This document shows positions 36,312-45,413 of a stretch of DNA of 64,000 bases, one piece after another. The translations under genes were made by a program, and so were the position numbers. Each line of letters begins with the position of its first letter. The first letter of the stretch is position 1. Source of the stretch: Cloacimonetes bacterium UBA4175 (GTDB lineage: Bacteria > Cloacimonadota > Cloacimonadia > Cloacimonadales > Cloacimonadaceae); NCBI GenBank assembly GCA_002379855.1, contig DFUX01000036.1, forward strand, positions 6,296-70,295. Reading direction: 5' to 3'. Below the pieces are notes generated by a model that worked only from the letters and a program-made list of their open reading frames with translations, did not search any database and had not been told where the DNA came from.

Positions 36312-37874
36312 ATGAAATTCTTTCGCAGCCATGTACTCGTTGGTATCAACGAGACCTCGATCATGGCGGGCGTGCAGGACTTCATCAAAGCCCTGCGCCT
36401 CGAGCTTGCCAAGCATAACTTGCAAGAAGAGATAAATATATTGGAGACAGGCCCCCTCGGATTCTTCGGACGTGGGATCTGTCTCAGTGTGTATCCTGAA
36501 AACGTCAACTATCAGGACGTCAAGCTAGAAGATGTCACGGAGCTGGTCTCCGAACACTTCCTGAAGGGACGTCCCCTAAAACGCCTGATGCTGGATGACG
36601 GCGGCAAGTTCAGCCCCAAGCTGAATTACTCCGACCGTATAGTCCTGCGCAATTCTGGCATCATCGATCCGGAAAACATAGACGAATATATCGGCGCCGG
36701 TGGCTATGAAGCCTGGGAAAAAGCCCTCACTCAGATGCAGCCAGCTGATATCTTGGCCGAGGTCAAGATATCAGGCTTACGCGGCCGTGGTGGAGCAGGC
36801 TTCCCGGCTGGAGTGAAATGGGGCTTCACTGCCCCCATTGACGCTCCCCAGAAGTATGTGGTGGTCAATGCCGACGAAGGTGAACCCGGTACTTTCAAAG
36901 ACCGCCTGATCATGGAAGGCGACCCGCATCAACTGCTGGAAGGCACCATGATCTGCGCCCGCGCGGTGGGAGCCACCAAAGCCTGGATATATATCCGCGG
37001 CGAATACAAGCTCTGCATTGACCGCCTTCAGAAAGCCATTGACCAGTGCCGCGAATATGGCATCCTGGGCAAGAACATCTTCGGAAGCGGTTTTGATCTG
37101 GATATCTTTATCAAGATCGGCGCCGGAGCTTACGTTTGCGGAGAGGAAACGGCTCTCATTGAGTCCCTCGAAGGCAACCGCGGCAATCCCCGCTGGAAAC
37201 CGCCCTTCCCTGGCGTGGAAGGCCTCTGGCAGTGCCCCACGGTGGTAAACAACGTGGAAACCCTGGCCAATGTGCCCTTCATCATCCAGAAAGGAGCCGA
37301 GGAGTTCATGAAGCACGGCACCCCGGAATGCACCGGAACCAAGGTCTATACGATCCTGGGCGATGTTGCTTACCCAGGTCTCTGTGAAGTGGATATGGGA
37401 ACCACTCTGCGTACCATCATCAACGATTATGCCGGCGGCATGAAAAAAGGCTTCCGCTTTAAAGCCGCTCTTGTGGGCGGCGCGGCTGGCGTGATCCTGC
37501 CGGACAAACTGCTGGACGTTAAGATGGACTTTTCCAGTCTCAACCAATACGCGGCTGTGCTCGGTTCCGGGGCCATACTGGTCATGAACGAGCATCAGAG
37601 TATTGTTGACATACTATGGTCCATCCTGCGCTTCTTCCGCCATGAATCCTGCGGAAAATGCGCCCCCTGCCGCAACGGCACGCAGCAGCTCTATCGTCTC
37701 ATCTCCAAGATCAAGAAAGGTAAAGGCACAATGGAGGACGTGGATCTCATGCTCACCATTGCCGAAACCATGCAGCAGACCAGTTTCTGCGCGCTGGGCC
37801 AATCTCCCATCATGGGCGTCCGCTCGGCCATCGAGAACTTCAAAGATGAGTTCATTGCGATTACAAAAAAGTAA
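36312..37874 (+). CDS. NuoF-type NADH-binding subunit, copy 2, with degenerate N-terminal domain
   Basis: A 520-residue flavoprotein with FMN/NADH core (RGRGGAGFPAGVKW, NADEGEPGTFKDR, GAYVCGEETAL) and intact [4Fe-4S] site (ESCGKCAPCRNG, SFCALGQ). Unlike the copy at 33993 it has no C-terminal ferredoxin domain. Its N-terminal thioredoxin-like domain (about 1-95) has lost the cluster cysteines: ETSIMAG and TGPLGFFGRG stand where CxxGC and TGCxGxC occur in the other copy. GGGGG precedes the ATG. It probably pairs with the NuoE at 35856. Confidence 0.94.
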   Translation: MKFFRSHVLVGINETSIMAGVQDFIKALRLELAKHNLQEEINILETGPLGFFGRGICLSVYPENVNYQDVKLEDVTELVSEHFLKGRPLKRLMLDDGGKFSPKLNYSDRIVLRNSGIIDPENIDEYIGAGGYEAWEKALTQMQPADILAEVKISGLRGRGGAGFPAGVKWGFTAPIDAPQKYVVVNADEGEPGTFKDRLIMEGDPHQLLEGTMICARAVGATKAWIYIRGEYKLCIDRLQKAIDQCREYGILGKNIFGSGFDLDIFIKIGAGAYVCGEETALIESLEGNRGNPRWKPPFPGVEGLWQCPTVVNNVETLANVPFIIQKGAEEFMKHGTPECTGTKVYTILGDVAYPGLCEVDMGTTLRTIINDYAGGMKKGFRFKAALVGGAAGVILPDKLLDVKMDFSSLNQYAAVLGSGAILVMNEHQSIVDILWSILRFFRHESCGKCAPCRNGTQQLYRLISKIKKGKGTMEDVDLMLTIAETMQQTSFCALGQSPIMGVRSAIENFKDEFIAITKK

Positions 37875-37891
37875 ATAAAGAGGATTAGAAC

Positions 37892-39673
37892 ATGGCTAAA
37901 ACAGTAAATATCTGGATCGATGACAAGCATCTGGAAGTCCCTGATACGATGACCATCATCGAAGCCGCAGACAAACACGGGATCTATATCCCCCGCCTCT
38001 GCTACCATCCCGACCTCCCGCCAACTGCCAATTGCGGTGTCTGCGTGGTGGAACTGTCAAGCGCCCCCGTCCCCAAGCGCGCCTGCTGCACCCCGGTGGC
38101 CGAAGGCATGAAGGTGGTCACCAATAGCAAGAAACTGCGCGCCTACCGCAAAACCCTGGTGGAGATGATCCTCTCCAACCATGATGTGGTATGCCCCACC
38201 TGCGCGGCAAACAACAAATGCGAACTGCAGTCCCTGGCCAACAACCTGGGTGTGGAACCCGATAACCTGCCCAGCATTCTGCACAAAGAGGCGGTTGACG
38301 ATAGCTCGCTATCCATTATCCGCGACGTTAACAAATGTATCGCCTGCGGACGCTGCGTCACGGTTTGCAACGAAGTCCAGACCGTCTATGCCCTCACCTT
38401 CGCGGATCGCGGCATAGACTCTCATGTGGATACCGCCTTTAGCCTGGGCATGGCTAACAGCCCCTGCGTAAATTGCGGCCAATGCACAGTCTATTGTCCC
38501 ACCGGCGCTTTGCGTGAGCGCAGCGAAATCGACGCGGTCTGGGAAGCGATACTTGATCCTGAAAAGCACGTTATCGTGCAGGAAGCCCCTTCCATCAGGG
38601 TATCCCTGGGCGAAGAGTTTGGCATGCCCTTTGGATCGGTTACCCCTAACAAGATGTATGCCGCGCTGCGTAAGATTGGCTTCGACAGCGTGATGGACAC
38701 CAACTTCACTGCCGACCTCACCATCATGGAGGAAGGAACGGAGTGTGTTGCCAAGCTGAAGGCTGGCGAAAAACGCCCGCTCATCACCTCCTGCTCACCC
38801 GGCTGGATCAAGTTCATGGAAACCTACTATCCCGACCTCGCGGATTGCGTCTCCACGGCCAAATCGCCCATGAGCATGTTTGGCACCCTTTCCAAGACCT
38901 ATTATGCTCAGGAAAACAACATCGATCCCGCCAAGATCGTGTCCGTAGCGGTTATGCCCTGCACGGCCAAGAAATTTGAAGCCCGCCGTCCAGAAATGCG
39001 TGACTCCGGATTTCAGGATACCGACTATGTGCTTACCACCCGCGAGCTTATCCGCATGATCAAGGAAGCCGGAATCGATTTCGCCAACATCCCGGATGAG
39101 GAACCCGATAAAGGCATGAGCTTCTACACCGGAGCCGGAACCATCTTCGGCGCCACCGGTGGTGTGATGGAAGCCGCCATCCGCTCTGCTTACTTTCTGG
39201 TCACCGAGACCGATCTCGAAGACGTGGAAATCCTGGCAGTGCGCGGTCTTGAAGGTGTCAAGGAAGCCACGGTCAACGTTCCCGGCTTCGGCGATTTGCG
39301 CGTGGCGGTGGCACACGGACTCTCCAACGCCCGCAAAGTTATGGATCGGGTGCGCGAAGGCCTGGCTACCAAAGGCGAATCTCCCTGGCATTTCATCGAG
39401 ATTATGGCTTGCCCCGGTGGTTGCGTAGGTGGCGGCGGACAGCCTTATGGCAACGATATTGCGTCCCGCGCCAGGCGCGGACAGGCTCTCTATGCCGAGG
39501 ACCGCAGCCTGCCGGTGCGCCTGTCCCATCACAATCCCGAAGTAAAGAAGGTCTATGAGCGCTTCTTGGGCGAACCCAACTCCAAACTGGCTCTCAAGTT
39601 GCTGCATACCCATTACTTCAAACGCTCGGTCAGCACCGGACAGGTTACCGGTGAAGCCACTCATAAACACTAA
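37892..39673 (+). CDS. hydA: [FeFe]-hydrogenase catalytic subunit
   Basis: A 593-residue HydA-type enzyme that makes or consumes H2. In order: [2Fe-2S] domain (CYHPDLPPTANCGVC), HxxxCxxC cluster (HDVVCPTCAANNKCELQ), two [4Fe-4S] motifs (CIACGRCVTVC, CVNCGQCTVYC), then the H-cluster domain with L1 TSCSPGW (C301), L2 MPCTAKKFE (C357) and L3 MACPGGCVGGGGQP (C507, C511). The proton-relay position after C301 is Ser302, where well-studied enzymes have Cys. A C-terminal tail of about 70 residues follows. It closes the operon before a strong terminator. Confidence 0.96.
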   Translation: MAKTVNIWIDDKHLEVPDTMTIIEAADKHGIYIPRLCYHPDLPPTANCGVCVVELSSAPVPKRACCTPVAEGMKVVTNSKKLRAYRKTLVEMILSNHDVVCPTCAANNKCELQSLANNLGVEPDNLPSILHKEAVDDSSLSIIRDVNKCIACGRCVTVCNEVQTVYALTFADRGIDSHVDTAFSLGMANSPCVNCGQCTVYCPTGALRERSEIDAVWEAILDPEKHVIVQEAPSIRVSLGEEFGMPFGSVTPNKMYAALRKIGFDSVMDTNFTADLTIMEEGTECVAKLKAGEKRPLITSCSPGWIKFMETYYPDLADCVSTAKSPMSMFGTLSKTYYAQENNIDPAKIVSVAVMPCTAKKFEARRPEMRDSGFQDTDYVLTTRELIRMIKEAGIDFANIPDEEPDKGMSFYTGAGTIFGATGGVMEAAIRSAYFLVTETDLEDVEILAVRGLEGVKEATVNVPGFGDLRVAVAHGLSNARKVMDRVREGLATKGESPWHFIEIMACPGGCVGGGGQPYGNDIASRARRGQALYAEDRSLPVRLSHHNPEVKKVYERFLGEPNSKLALKLLHTHYFKRSVSTGQVTGEATHKH

Positions 39674-39690
39674 AAAATGATAAAGTAGCA

Positions 39691-39720
39691 AAAAGGCGGG
39701 ATCAAGGTCCCGCCTTTATC
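39691..39720 (+). terminator. Intrinsic terminator of the hydrogenase operon
   Basis: AAAGGCGGGA (39692-39701) pairs perfectly with TCCCGCCTTT (39708-39717) across a 6-base loop, 18 bases past the hydA stop. The stem itself supplies the trailing T residues. Confidence 0.88.
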
Positions 39721-39821
39721 GCTGTAACTCATTATGGATATGGCTGATCACTGATGTCAGATAGTTCACGTTATCACATAATATGTGGTACCATATCCAA
39801 ATTCCTTCACACCGCCCGCCC

Positions 39822-39940
39822 TTGCTGCTCCTGGCTTTGGCGCCATCATCCTTAGGTATTCCCTCACCAGGTTAAGGATGACCCACGCTTGTGTCACGCT
39901 TGAGGCTGATTTGCATATGAGACTGATGGCGGGGCAGATC
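39822..39940 (+). repeat. Dispersed palindromic repeat, copy 3
   Basis: Leader CCTTGCTGCTCCTGGCTTTGG, here slightly changed, then a core at 39847-39880 (CATCCTTAGG ... TAAGGATG) with the short loop type TTCCCTCACCAGGT instead of the TATAA-rich loop. The tail is weak (TTTGCATATGAGACTGATGG) and lacks the GTGGAAAGGTG end. It occupies most of the 375-base gap between hydA and hutH. Confidence 0.8.
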
Positions 39941-39951
39941 GTTAATGCCAT

Positions 39952-39980
39952 TTGACAAAAAAGGACGGGGGAAATAGTTT
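39952..39980 (+). promoter_or_regulatory. Possible promoter of hutH
   Basis: TTGACA at 39952-39957, 17-base spacer, TAGTTT at 39975-39980. The -35 box is perfect, the -10 box only fair. The hutH ATG lies about 70 bases downstream. Confidence 0.45.
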
Positions 39981-40048
39981 GCGCCAAACAATCTGCCGCT
40001 TGCTTTGGCGTTAACAGGTCAGATTTGCGGCATCAACCGAGGATTTTA

Positions 40049-41578
40049 ATGCAAACAATAATGATCGATGGAAATAGTCTGGATCTGTGGCAAGTGGAGG
40101 CCATCGCAGTGGATCGGGTTCCCATCGCGCTCAGCGATGAGTGTGTGGGCAAGGTGAAAAAATGCCGCGCTTATGTGGATAAAGTGATCCAGCGGGGAGA
40201 TATTGTGTATGGGCTCACCACCGGTTTTGGCAAGTTCAGCACGGTAACCATTCCCCCGGAACATATAGCCGAACTGCAGGTCAATCTGATCCGCAGCCAC
40301 GCGACCAGCATCGGCCCGGCTTACACCCGCGAGCAGACCCGGGCGATCATGCTGCTCCGCGTCAATGTTTTGGCCAAAGGGCATTCCGGCATCCGCCTGG
40401 AAACACTGCAAACCCTGGTGGATATGTTGAACGCCGGCGTGCATCCGGTGATTCCGATGCGGGGATCGGTTGGCGCCAGTGGAGACCTTTCGCCCCTTTC
40501 CCACCTGGCCTTGCCTCTGCTCGGCGAAGGCGAAGCTGAGTATCAGGATCAGGTGCTTTCCGGCGCGGAAGCCATGCGCAGGGCGGGCATAAAGCCAGTT
40601 CAGTTGCAGGCCAAAGAGGGTCTGGCGCTCAACAATGGCACCCAGGTGATGGCGGCTTTGGGAGTATTGAGCCTGCTGGAAGCGGAACGGCTTTGCCAAC
40701 AGGCGGACATCAACGCGGCTTGCAGCATCGACGCCCTGAAAGGAACGCCCCGCGCTTTCGACGAACTGATCCATAACCTGCGGCCTCATCCGGGGCAGCG
40801 GTCGAGCGCGGCGAATCTGCGTAATCTGCTGCAAGGCAGCAAACTGAGGGAATCGCATCTGAATTGCGGCAACGTGCAGGATGCCTACAGCCTGCGTTGC
40901 ACGCCGCAGGTGCATGGCGCGGTGAGAGACGCGCTGTCTTATGCGCGGGGGGTGCTGGAGATCGAGATAAACTCCGCCACGGACAACCCTCTGATCTTTC
41001 CGGATGAGGAAAAGGTGATTTCCGGGGGAAACTTCCACGGCGAGCCTCTGGCCATCGCTTTGGATGCCATGGCCATTGCCATCGCTGAACTGGCAAATAT
41101 CTCGGAACGCAGGATGGAGCAACTGCTGAATCCCGCTCTCAACCGGGGCTTGTCCGCGTTCCTGGCAAAAAGGCCGGGAGTCGATTCCGGCTTCATGATC
41201 GCCCAGCTTACGGCGGCGTCGCTGGTTTCCGAAAACAAGGTGCTCACCCATCCCGCCAGCGTGGACAGCATTCCCACCTCCGCCAATCAGGAGGATCATG
41301 TGAGCATGGGCTCGGTCTCCGCGAACAAATTGCTGCAGGTGCTTGACAATGTGAGGGGAGTGCTGGCCATCGAACTGATGGCTGCCATGCAAGGGCTGGA
41401 CGAACGTGCTGTTCCCAGTTCACCCTGCCTGGAAGCCGCGAAGGCCAAATTCCGCGAGAGCGTTCCTTCCCTGGGCGAAGACAGGGTCATGTATCCCCTT
41501 GTGAGGAATGCCATCGCTGTGCTCAGTTCCCACAGTCTGCTGCAAGCGGTAAAATCTGCCGGTGTGGATTTGTATTGA
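40049..41578 (+). CDS. hutH: Histidine ammonia-lyase
   Basis: HutH converts L-histidine to urocanate and ammonia, the first step of histidine degradation. The 509 residues contain the self-forming MIO cofactor triad A143-S144-G145 (GSVGASGDLSPLSHLALP) and the conserved YGLTTGFGKF. Further family motifs are QVMAALGVL, NSATDNPLIF and QEDHVSMGS. The frame is open from TTG at 40025; ATG at 40049 with GAGGA upstream is preferred. hutI is at 23 kb and no hutU or hutG is seen nearby, so the pathway genes are scattered. Confidence 0.96.
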   Translation: MQTIMIDGNSLDLWQVEAIAVDRVPIALSDECVGKVKKCRAYVDKVIQRGDIVYGLTTGFGKFSTVTIPPEHIAELQVNLIRSHATSIGPAYTREQTRAIMLLRVNVLAKGHSGIRLETLQTLVDMLNAGVHPVIPMRGSVGASGDLSPLSHLALPLLGEGEAEYQDQVLSGAEAMRRAGIKPVQLQAKEGLALNNGTQVMAALGVLSLLEAERLCQQADINAACSIDALKGTPRAFDELIHNLRPHPGQRSSAANLRNLLQGSKLRESHLNCGNVQDAYSLRCTPQVHGAVRDALSYARGVLEIEINSATDNPLIFPDEEKVISGGNFHGEPLAIALDAMAIAIAELANISERRMEQLLNPALNRGLSAFLAKRPGVDSGFMIAQLTAASLVSENKVLTHPASVDSIPTSANQEDHVSMGSVSANKLLQVLDNVRGVLAIELMAAMQGLDERAVPSSPCLEAAKAKFRESVPSLGEDRVMYPLVRNAIAVLSSHSLLQAVKSAGVDLY

Positions 41579-41609
41579 CAGAATCTTTTGCCCCGGGCGT
41601 CATGGTAAT

Positions 41610-43970
41610 ATGAGAAAATACCGTCTGCTGCTCTGTTGTGTCCTGCTGCTTGGTTTTTCCTGCGGCTTGAACAACACGATGTACAACGCCAGGAAATACT
41701 TCAACGACGCCAAGTCCAGGCCCTTGACCGCCAATGGACGCCCCTCTTCGCAGGCTGTGGATGAATATACCAAGGCCATAAAAAAATGCGGCATCATCCT
41801 CAGCAGCAAAAAGAGGAACGCCAAGACCGACGACGCCCTCTATCTGATGGCGCAAGCCCTCTATCTGAAGGGCAACAGCGCGTTTCAGGCCAAAGACCAG
41901 TTTGAGGCGCTGATCGCGGGTTTCCCGGACAGCCCTTTCTATGGGGAGTCGCACATCTGGCTGGCCAGGGTGTTGAGGGAGATCAATCAGCCTGAACAGG
42001 CGGAGGATCTGCTGGAGGATTTCATCCGTGATCCGCTGCAGAAGAAGCTACATCCCAAGGCCTTGCTGACCCTGGCGGATTTTGAGATCAAAGACAAGGA
42101 TTATCACAGAGCGCAGTATTGGCTGGAAAAGATCATCACCGACTATCCCAAGAGCAGGGAATACCGCGAGGCGCATTTCCTCTTTGGCAAAAACTACTAT
42201 GACCAGCAGGAGTATCCTGCTTCCCTGCAAGAGTTTGAAAAGATCATAGATTCCCGGAACATTAGCAAGGAAATGAAGCTGGATGCCAAGTATTACGCTG
42301 CCCTGAACCTGTATGAACTGAAGCGGTACGACGAGGGTTTGAAGCTGGTGCGCAAACTGCTCAAAGACGAATACCGTCCGGAAAGCATTTCCCAGGCGAG
42401 TGTTCTGCGCGTTAGGTTGCTTTTCGCCACAGGCCAGGATGAGGAGGCCCTGAAGCTGGCGGAGAACGTCAGCAAAGACTATCCCCGCACGGCAAGTTCC
42501 GCGGCTAACCAATACTTTCTGGGAGAATACTATTTTTACCGGTTGGGTGACCTCGAAAAGGCTGGCGTGGCTTACAACAAAGTCCGCTCCGAGCTGGTGG
42601 GCTCTCCCTATTCAGAGATTTCCCAGCGCAAGAATACGGCTGTCAACCAGCTCAAGCAAGGCAGCGGGGTGAACCCCCGGGCTGGCCTGCAGGAGTATCT
42701 GGACTATCATTTGGCGGCAGCCGAGAACTATCTTAGCCCCTTCGATCTGCCTGATTCCGCTCTGATGCTGTATCAGCGGCTTATCGATTCACAAGCGGGC
42801 ATCCAGGCTGAACACGACTCTCTCTTCCTGCTGTTGCCGGGCTTGGAGGCTGAACTGGATTCGCTGTCGCTGGTGCTTTCCGAACTTGCCCTGCAAGACA
42901 GTCTGGATGCGGTGAAAGCGGGTGAACAGCCAAAGCCGGAAACCACTCTGGCGGCAGACAGCCTGGTTGTCGCGGACAGTCTTTTCACGCGGCTTGATGC
43001 AGAACAAGCCGCCGATTCCACCGCGGTGGCAAGCGAGCCAGACAAGCAGGAACTGGAAGTCCTGGAACCGGATATTCCACCTGCCGATTCTTTGGCCGCT
43101 GGTCTGGAGGGGAGCCAGGAGCCCAAACCAGAGTCTGCGGCTGAGCGCAGAAGAAAACTGGAAGCTGAAAAAGCTGCCCTTCAAACCCGGATAAACCAAT
43201 GCGGAACCAGGCTGGAAGATTTGGCCGAGATGCTGAGGCGTTACTCTGCGGAGATAATTCCCATGGCGATGTTTTCCAAAGCCAGCATCCATAACCGGCG
43301 GGGTGGCCAGCAGGAAAGGGTGCAGGAGATATACGCAGGCATGGAGGAGCAGTATCCGCGCAGCAAGTACACCAACGCCCTCGCTTCCATGCTGCGGGGC
43401 GAGCCTGCCCGCCTGATCGATCCCGAGGAAGACGCCGAAGAGAAAGCGCTGGATCACGCCCTTGGACTGTCCGAAGCGGCGCCGGATTCCATGGTGGCAA
43501 TACTTGGCGGGCTAACGGAATCGCAGTATCACAGCGTCAAGCTGAGAGCGAATTTCCGCCTGGGCTGGCATTATACATTTGCAGCGGGGGACACAGCCCG
43601 GGCCAGACCCTATTTGGAAGAAGTGCTCAAGCTGGAACAGAGCGGCGACTATGCCAGCCTGACACGCAGATTCTTTAATGGCAAAGACTTTTCCCTGAAC
43701 CAGGACTTGTTGGAAAGATGGCAGGCTGCCGCGAAGTCATCTGCTGCTGCCGACACCCTCGCCGCGGTTGACGATTCGCTGAAGGCGCAGGAAGAAGAAA
43801 AAGGTTCGGCAGACCAGAACCCGGAATTGATTCAGGATCAATCCGCGCAGGACGGGGGCAAGGCTCCCGCCGTTGATGACGATATCCCCACGGAAACGCC
43901 TGAAGAACCAATCACTGTGCCTGAGCCTGTGGAAGCTCCCTCCGACAAGCAAACCGAGCCGCAAGAATAA
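41610..43970 (+). CDS. TPR lipoprotein, possible envelope assembly factor
   Basis: A 786-residue exported protein. ATG at 41610 begins a lipoprotein-like signal (MRKYRLLLCCVLLLGFSC), so the longer frame overlapping hutH is rejected; the lipobox is imperfect (GFSC). TPR helices cover about 30-350 (RKYFNDAK, AQYWLEKIITDYPKSREYRE, EYPASLQEFEKII). The middle is low-complexity, rich in Asp, Ser, Leu and Glu (about 430-540), with another TPR set after it and an acidic Pro-rich tail. It resembles large TPR lipoproteins of Bacteroidetes secretion or motility systems only in layout. The next gene starts directly after its stop. Confidence 0.78.
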   Translation: MRKYRLLLCCVLLLGFSCGLNNTMYNARKYFNDAKSRPLTANGRPSSQAVDEYTKAIKKCGIILSSKKRNAKTDDALYLMAQALYLKGNSAFQAKDQFEALIAGFPDSPFYGESHIWLARVLREINQPEQAEDLLEDFIRDPLQKKLHPKALLTLADFEIKDKDYHRAQYWLEKIITDYPKSREYREAHFLFGKNYYDQQEYPASLQEFEKIIDSRNISKEMKLDAKYYAALNLYELKRYDEGLKLVRKLLKDEYRPESISQASVLRVRLLFATGQDEEALKLAENVSKDYPRTASSAANQYFLGEYYFYRLGDLEKAGVAYNKVRSELVGSPYSEISQRKNTAVNQLKQGSGVNPRAGLQEYLDYHLAAAENYLSPFDLPDSALMLYQRLIDSQAGIQAEHDSLFLLLPGLEAELDSLSLVLSELALQDSLDAVKAGEQPKPETTLAADSLVVADSLFTRLDAEQAADSTAVASEPDKQELEVLEPDIPPADSLAAGLEGSQEPKPESAAERRRKLEAEKAALQTRINQCGTRLEDLAEMLRRYSAEIIPMAMFSKASIHNRRGGQQERVQEIYAGMEEQYPRSKYTNALASMLRGEPARLIDPEEDAEEKALDHALGLSEAAPDSMVAILGGLTESQYHSVKLRANFRLGWHYTFAAGDTARARPYLEEVLKLEQSGDYASLTRRFFNGKDFSLNQDLLERWQAAAKSSAAADTLAAVDDSLKAQEEEKGSADQNPELIQDQSAQDGGKAPAVDDDIPTETPEEPITVPEPVEAPSDKQTEPQE

Positions 43971-44612
43971 ATGAACGAAACCAGATCACTGTTGAGTGAG
44001 CAGAACTTCTGGTTGCGGATTGTAATCCTGATCCTTTCTCTGATGGGGGCATTGGAGGCATCCCTCAAGCAGATTATGGGACTTACTGTCCTGTTTCTCC
44101 TGTTTCTGCTGCTGGATCTTGAATGTTATGCCAAAATCTTGAAAGCCCTGCGCATCAGCCTGCCTTTCCTAGCTGGTTACTGGGTCTTTGCCACTCTCTT
44201 TGGCACAGGTTTTTTGGAGATGCTGCTGTTCACGGCAAAGATAGTGTTCTTCATCGTGGTCACCGTGTATGTTTTTGGAAATCTTTCCCTGCGCAGAGTC
44301 CTGCACGATACCCGTTGTCTGCGTAAAACTGGCTGGGGCAGCCGCCTGGTGCATTTCAGCCTGGCCACAGCCTTGTTTCTGAGGGCTTACCTGCATCGGT
44401 TTGCCGCCTCGGGAATCCGTTCCGCCGACAACATCGGCAATGTGTTCGACAGGTTGGTCGCGGTCGGTAAAGAGGTTGCGGGCAATTCGGATGTGATCGA
44501 GGCTCAGATCAGGAAAATCCATAGTGGCAGTGATGAAATCGCCCAGGTCTCCGGATCCAATCTGATCGCCTTGTGCCTGCTTTGCTGCATGATCCTGATC
44601 CTGTCTTTGTGA
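43971..44612 (+). CDS. Inner-membrane protein, unknown
   Basis: A 213-residue protein with about five transmembrane segments (for example VLFLLFLLLDLEC, LLFTAKIVFFIVVTVYVFG and the C-terminal LIALCLLCCMILILSL). The cytoplasmic loop near 135-185 (FLRAYLHRFAASGI ... FDRLVAVGKEVAG) is faintly like the coupling loop of EcfT/CbiQ transporters, but no ATPase gene is beside it and I do not assign it. It starts at the base after the TPR gene's stop and is followed seven bases later by truA. Confidence 0.75.
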   Translation: MNETRSLLSEQNFWLRIVILILSLMGALEASLKQIMGLTVLFLLFLLLDLECYAKILKALRISLPFLAGYWVFATLFGTGFLEMLLFTAKIVFFIVVTVYVFGNLSLRRVLHDTRCLRKTGWGSRLVHFSLATALFLRAYLHRFAASGIRSADNIGNVFDRLVAVGKEVAGNSDVIEAQIRKIHSGSDEIAQVSGSNLIALCLLCCMILILSL

Positions 44613-44619
44613 AAAATTA

Positions 44620-45387
44620 ATGGCCAGATATCTGCTGCGGGTGATGTATGACGGCCTGGCTTTCCGAGGCTGGCAGGTGCAATGCGCGGGCAGAAGCATC
44701 CAGGGAGACCTGATCTCGGCTTTCAGACAGTTGGGGGTCAGGCATCCGGGCCTGACCGGTTCCGGCCGCACAGACGCGGGAGTGCATGCCCTGGCGCACT
44801 ACGCGCACTTTGACTATCAAGGCAAGATGACGCCCCTGCAATTGCAACTGGCATTGAATACCAAGCTGCGGGACGATCTGCTGGTTACCGGCGTCTGGCC
44901 TGTGCCGCAGGATTTCCACGCCCGCTACAGTGCCATGGCGCGCAGCTACATCTATCTGCTGGCCAGGGAGAAAACACCCCTGAACAGGCTTTTTACCGGT
45001 TTCATGCCGCGCAGCAAATTCAGCCTGGAATCTTTGCAAACACTCGCGGAGCACTTGTTGGGGAGTCACGATTTCAGCTCACTGAGCAGGGACAATCCAT
45101 TGGTGCCAAACCACATCTGCACACTCTCCAAACTGGATATTTACGAGTGGAGGGATTTGGTTCGCTTCGACATCACTGCGGACAGGTTTCTGCACAACAT
45201 GGTCAGAAGGATTGTGGGCACCCTGGTGAATCTTTCCCATTTTGACCTTGGCCCTCAGGAACTGCTGAATATCCTGGCAGAAAAGAATCCCAGGCAGCGC
45301 CTGGTGGTGACCGCCCCAGCCCAGGGCCTGTACCTGAGCGGGGTGCGGTATCCCAATTTGCAACTTGACGAAACACCTTTGCCCTGA
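44620..45387 (+). CDS. truA: tRNA pseudouridine(38-40) synthase
   Basis: TruA isomerises uridines 38-40 in the tRNA anticodon arm. The 255 residues show the YDGLAFRGWQVQ start, the catalytic Asp in GRTDAGVHAL, FHARYSAMARSYIY, and the C-terminal FLHNMVRRIVGTL. Length and order match the family. It is co-directional with and close to hisS, a translation-related pairing. The start is ATG at 44620; AAAATTA upstream shows no strong ribosome-binding site. Confidence 0.95.
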   Translation: MARYLLRVMYDGLAFRGWQVQCAGRSIQGDLISAFRQLGVRHPGLTGSGRTDAGVHALAHYAHFDYQGKMTPLQLQLALNTKLRDDLLVTGVWPVPQDFHARYSAMARSYIYLLAREKTPLNRLFTGFMPRSKFSLESLQTLAEHLLGSHDFSSLSRDNPLVPNHICTLSKLDIYEWRDLVRFDITADRFLHNMVRRIVGTLVNLSHFDLGPQELLNILAEKNPRQRLVVTAPAQGLYLSGVRYPNLQLDETPLP

Positions 45388-45413
45388 GACATGGCATTGC
45401 ATGAGGTTTTGAT

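Noticed and set aside
40046..41392. A 448-codon open frame on the minus strand
   Set aside because: Mirror of hutH; composition follows hutH codons.
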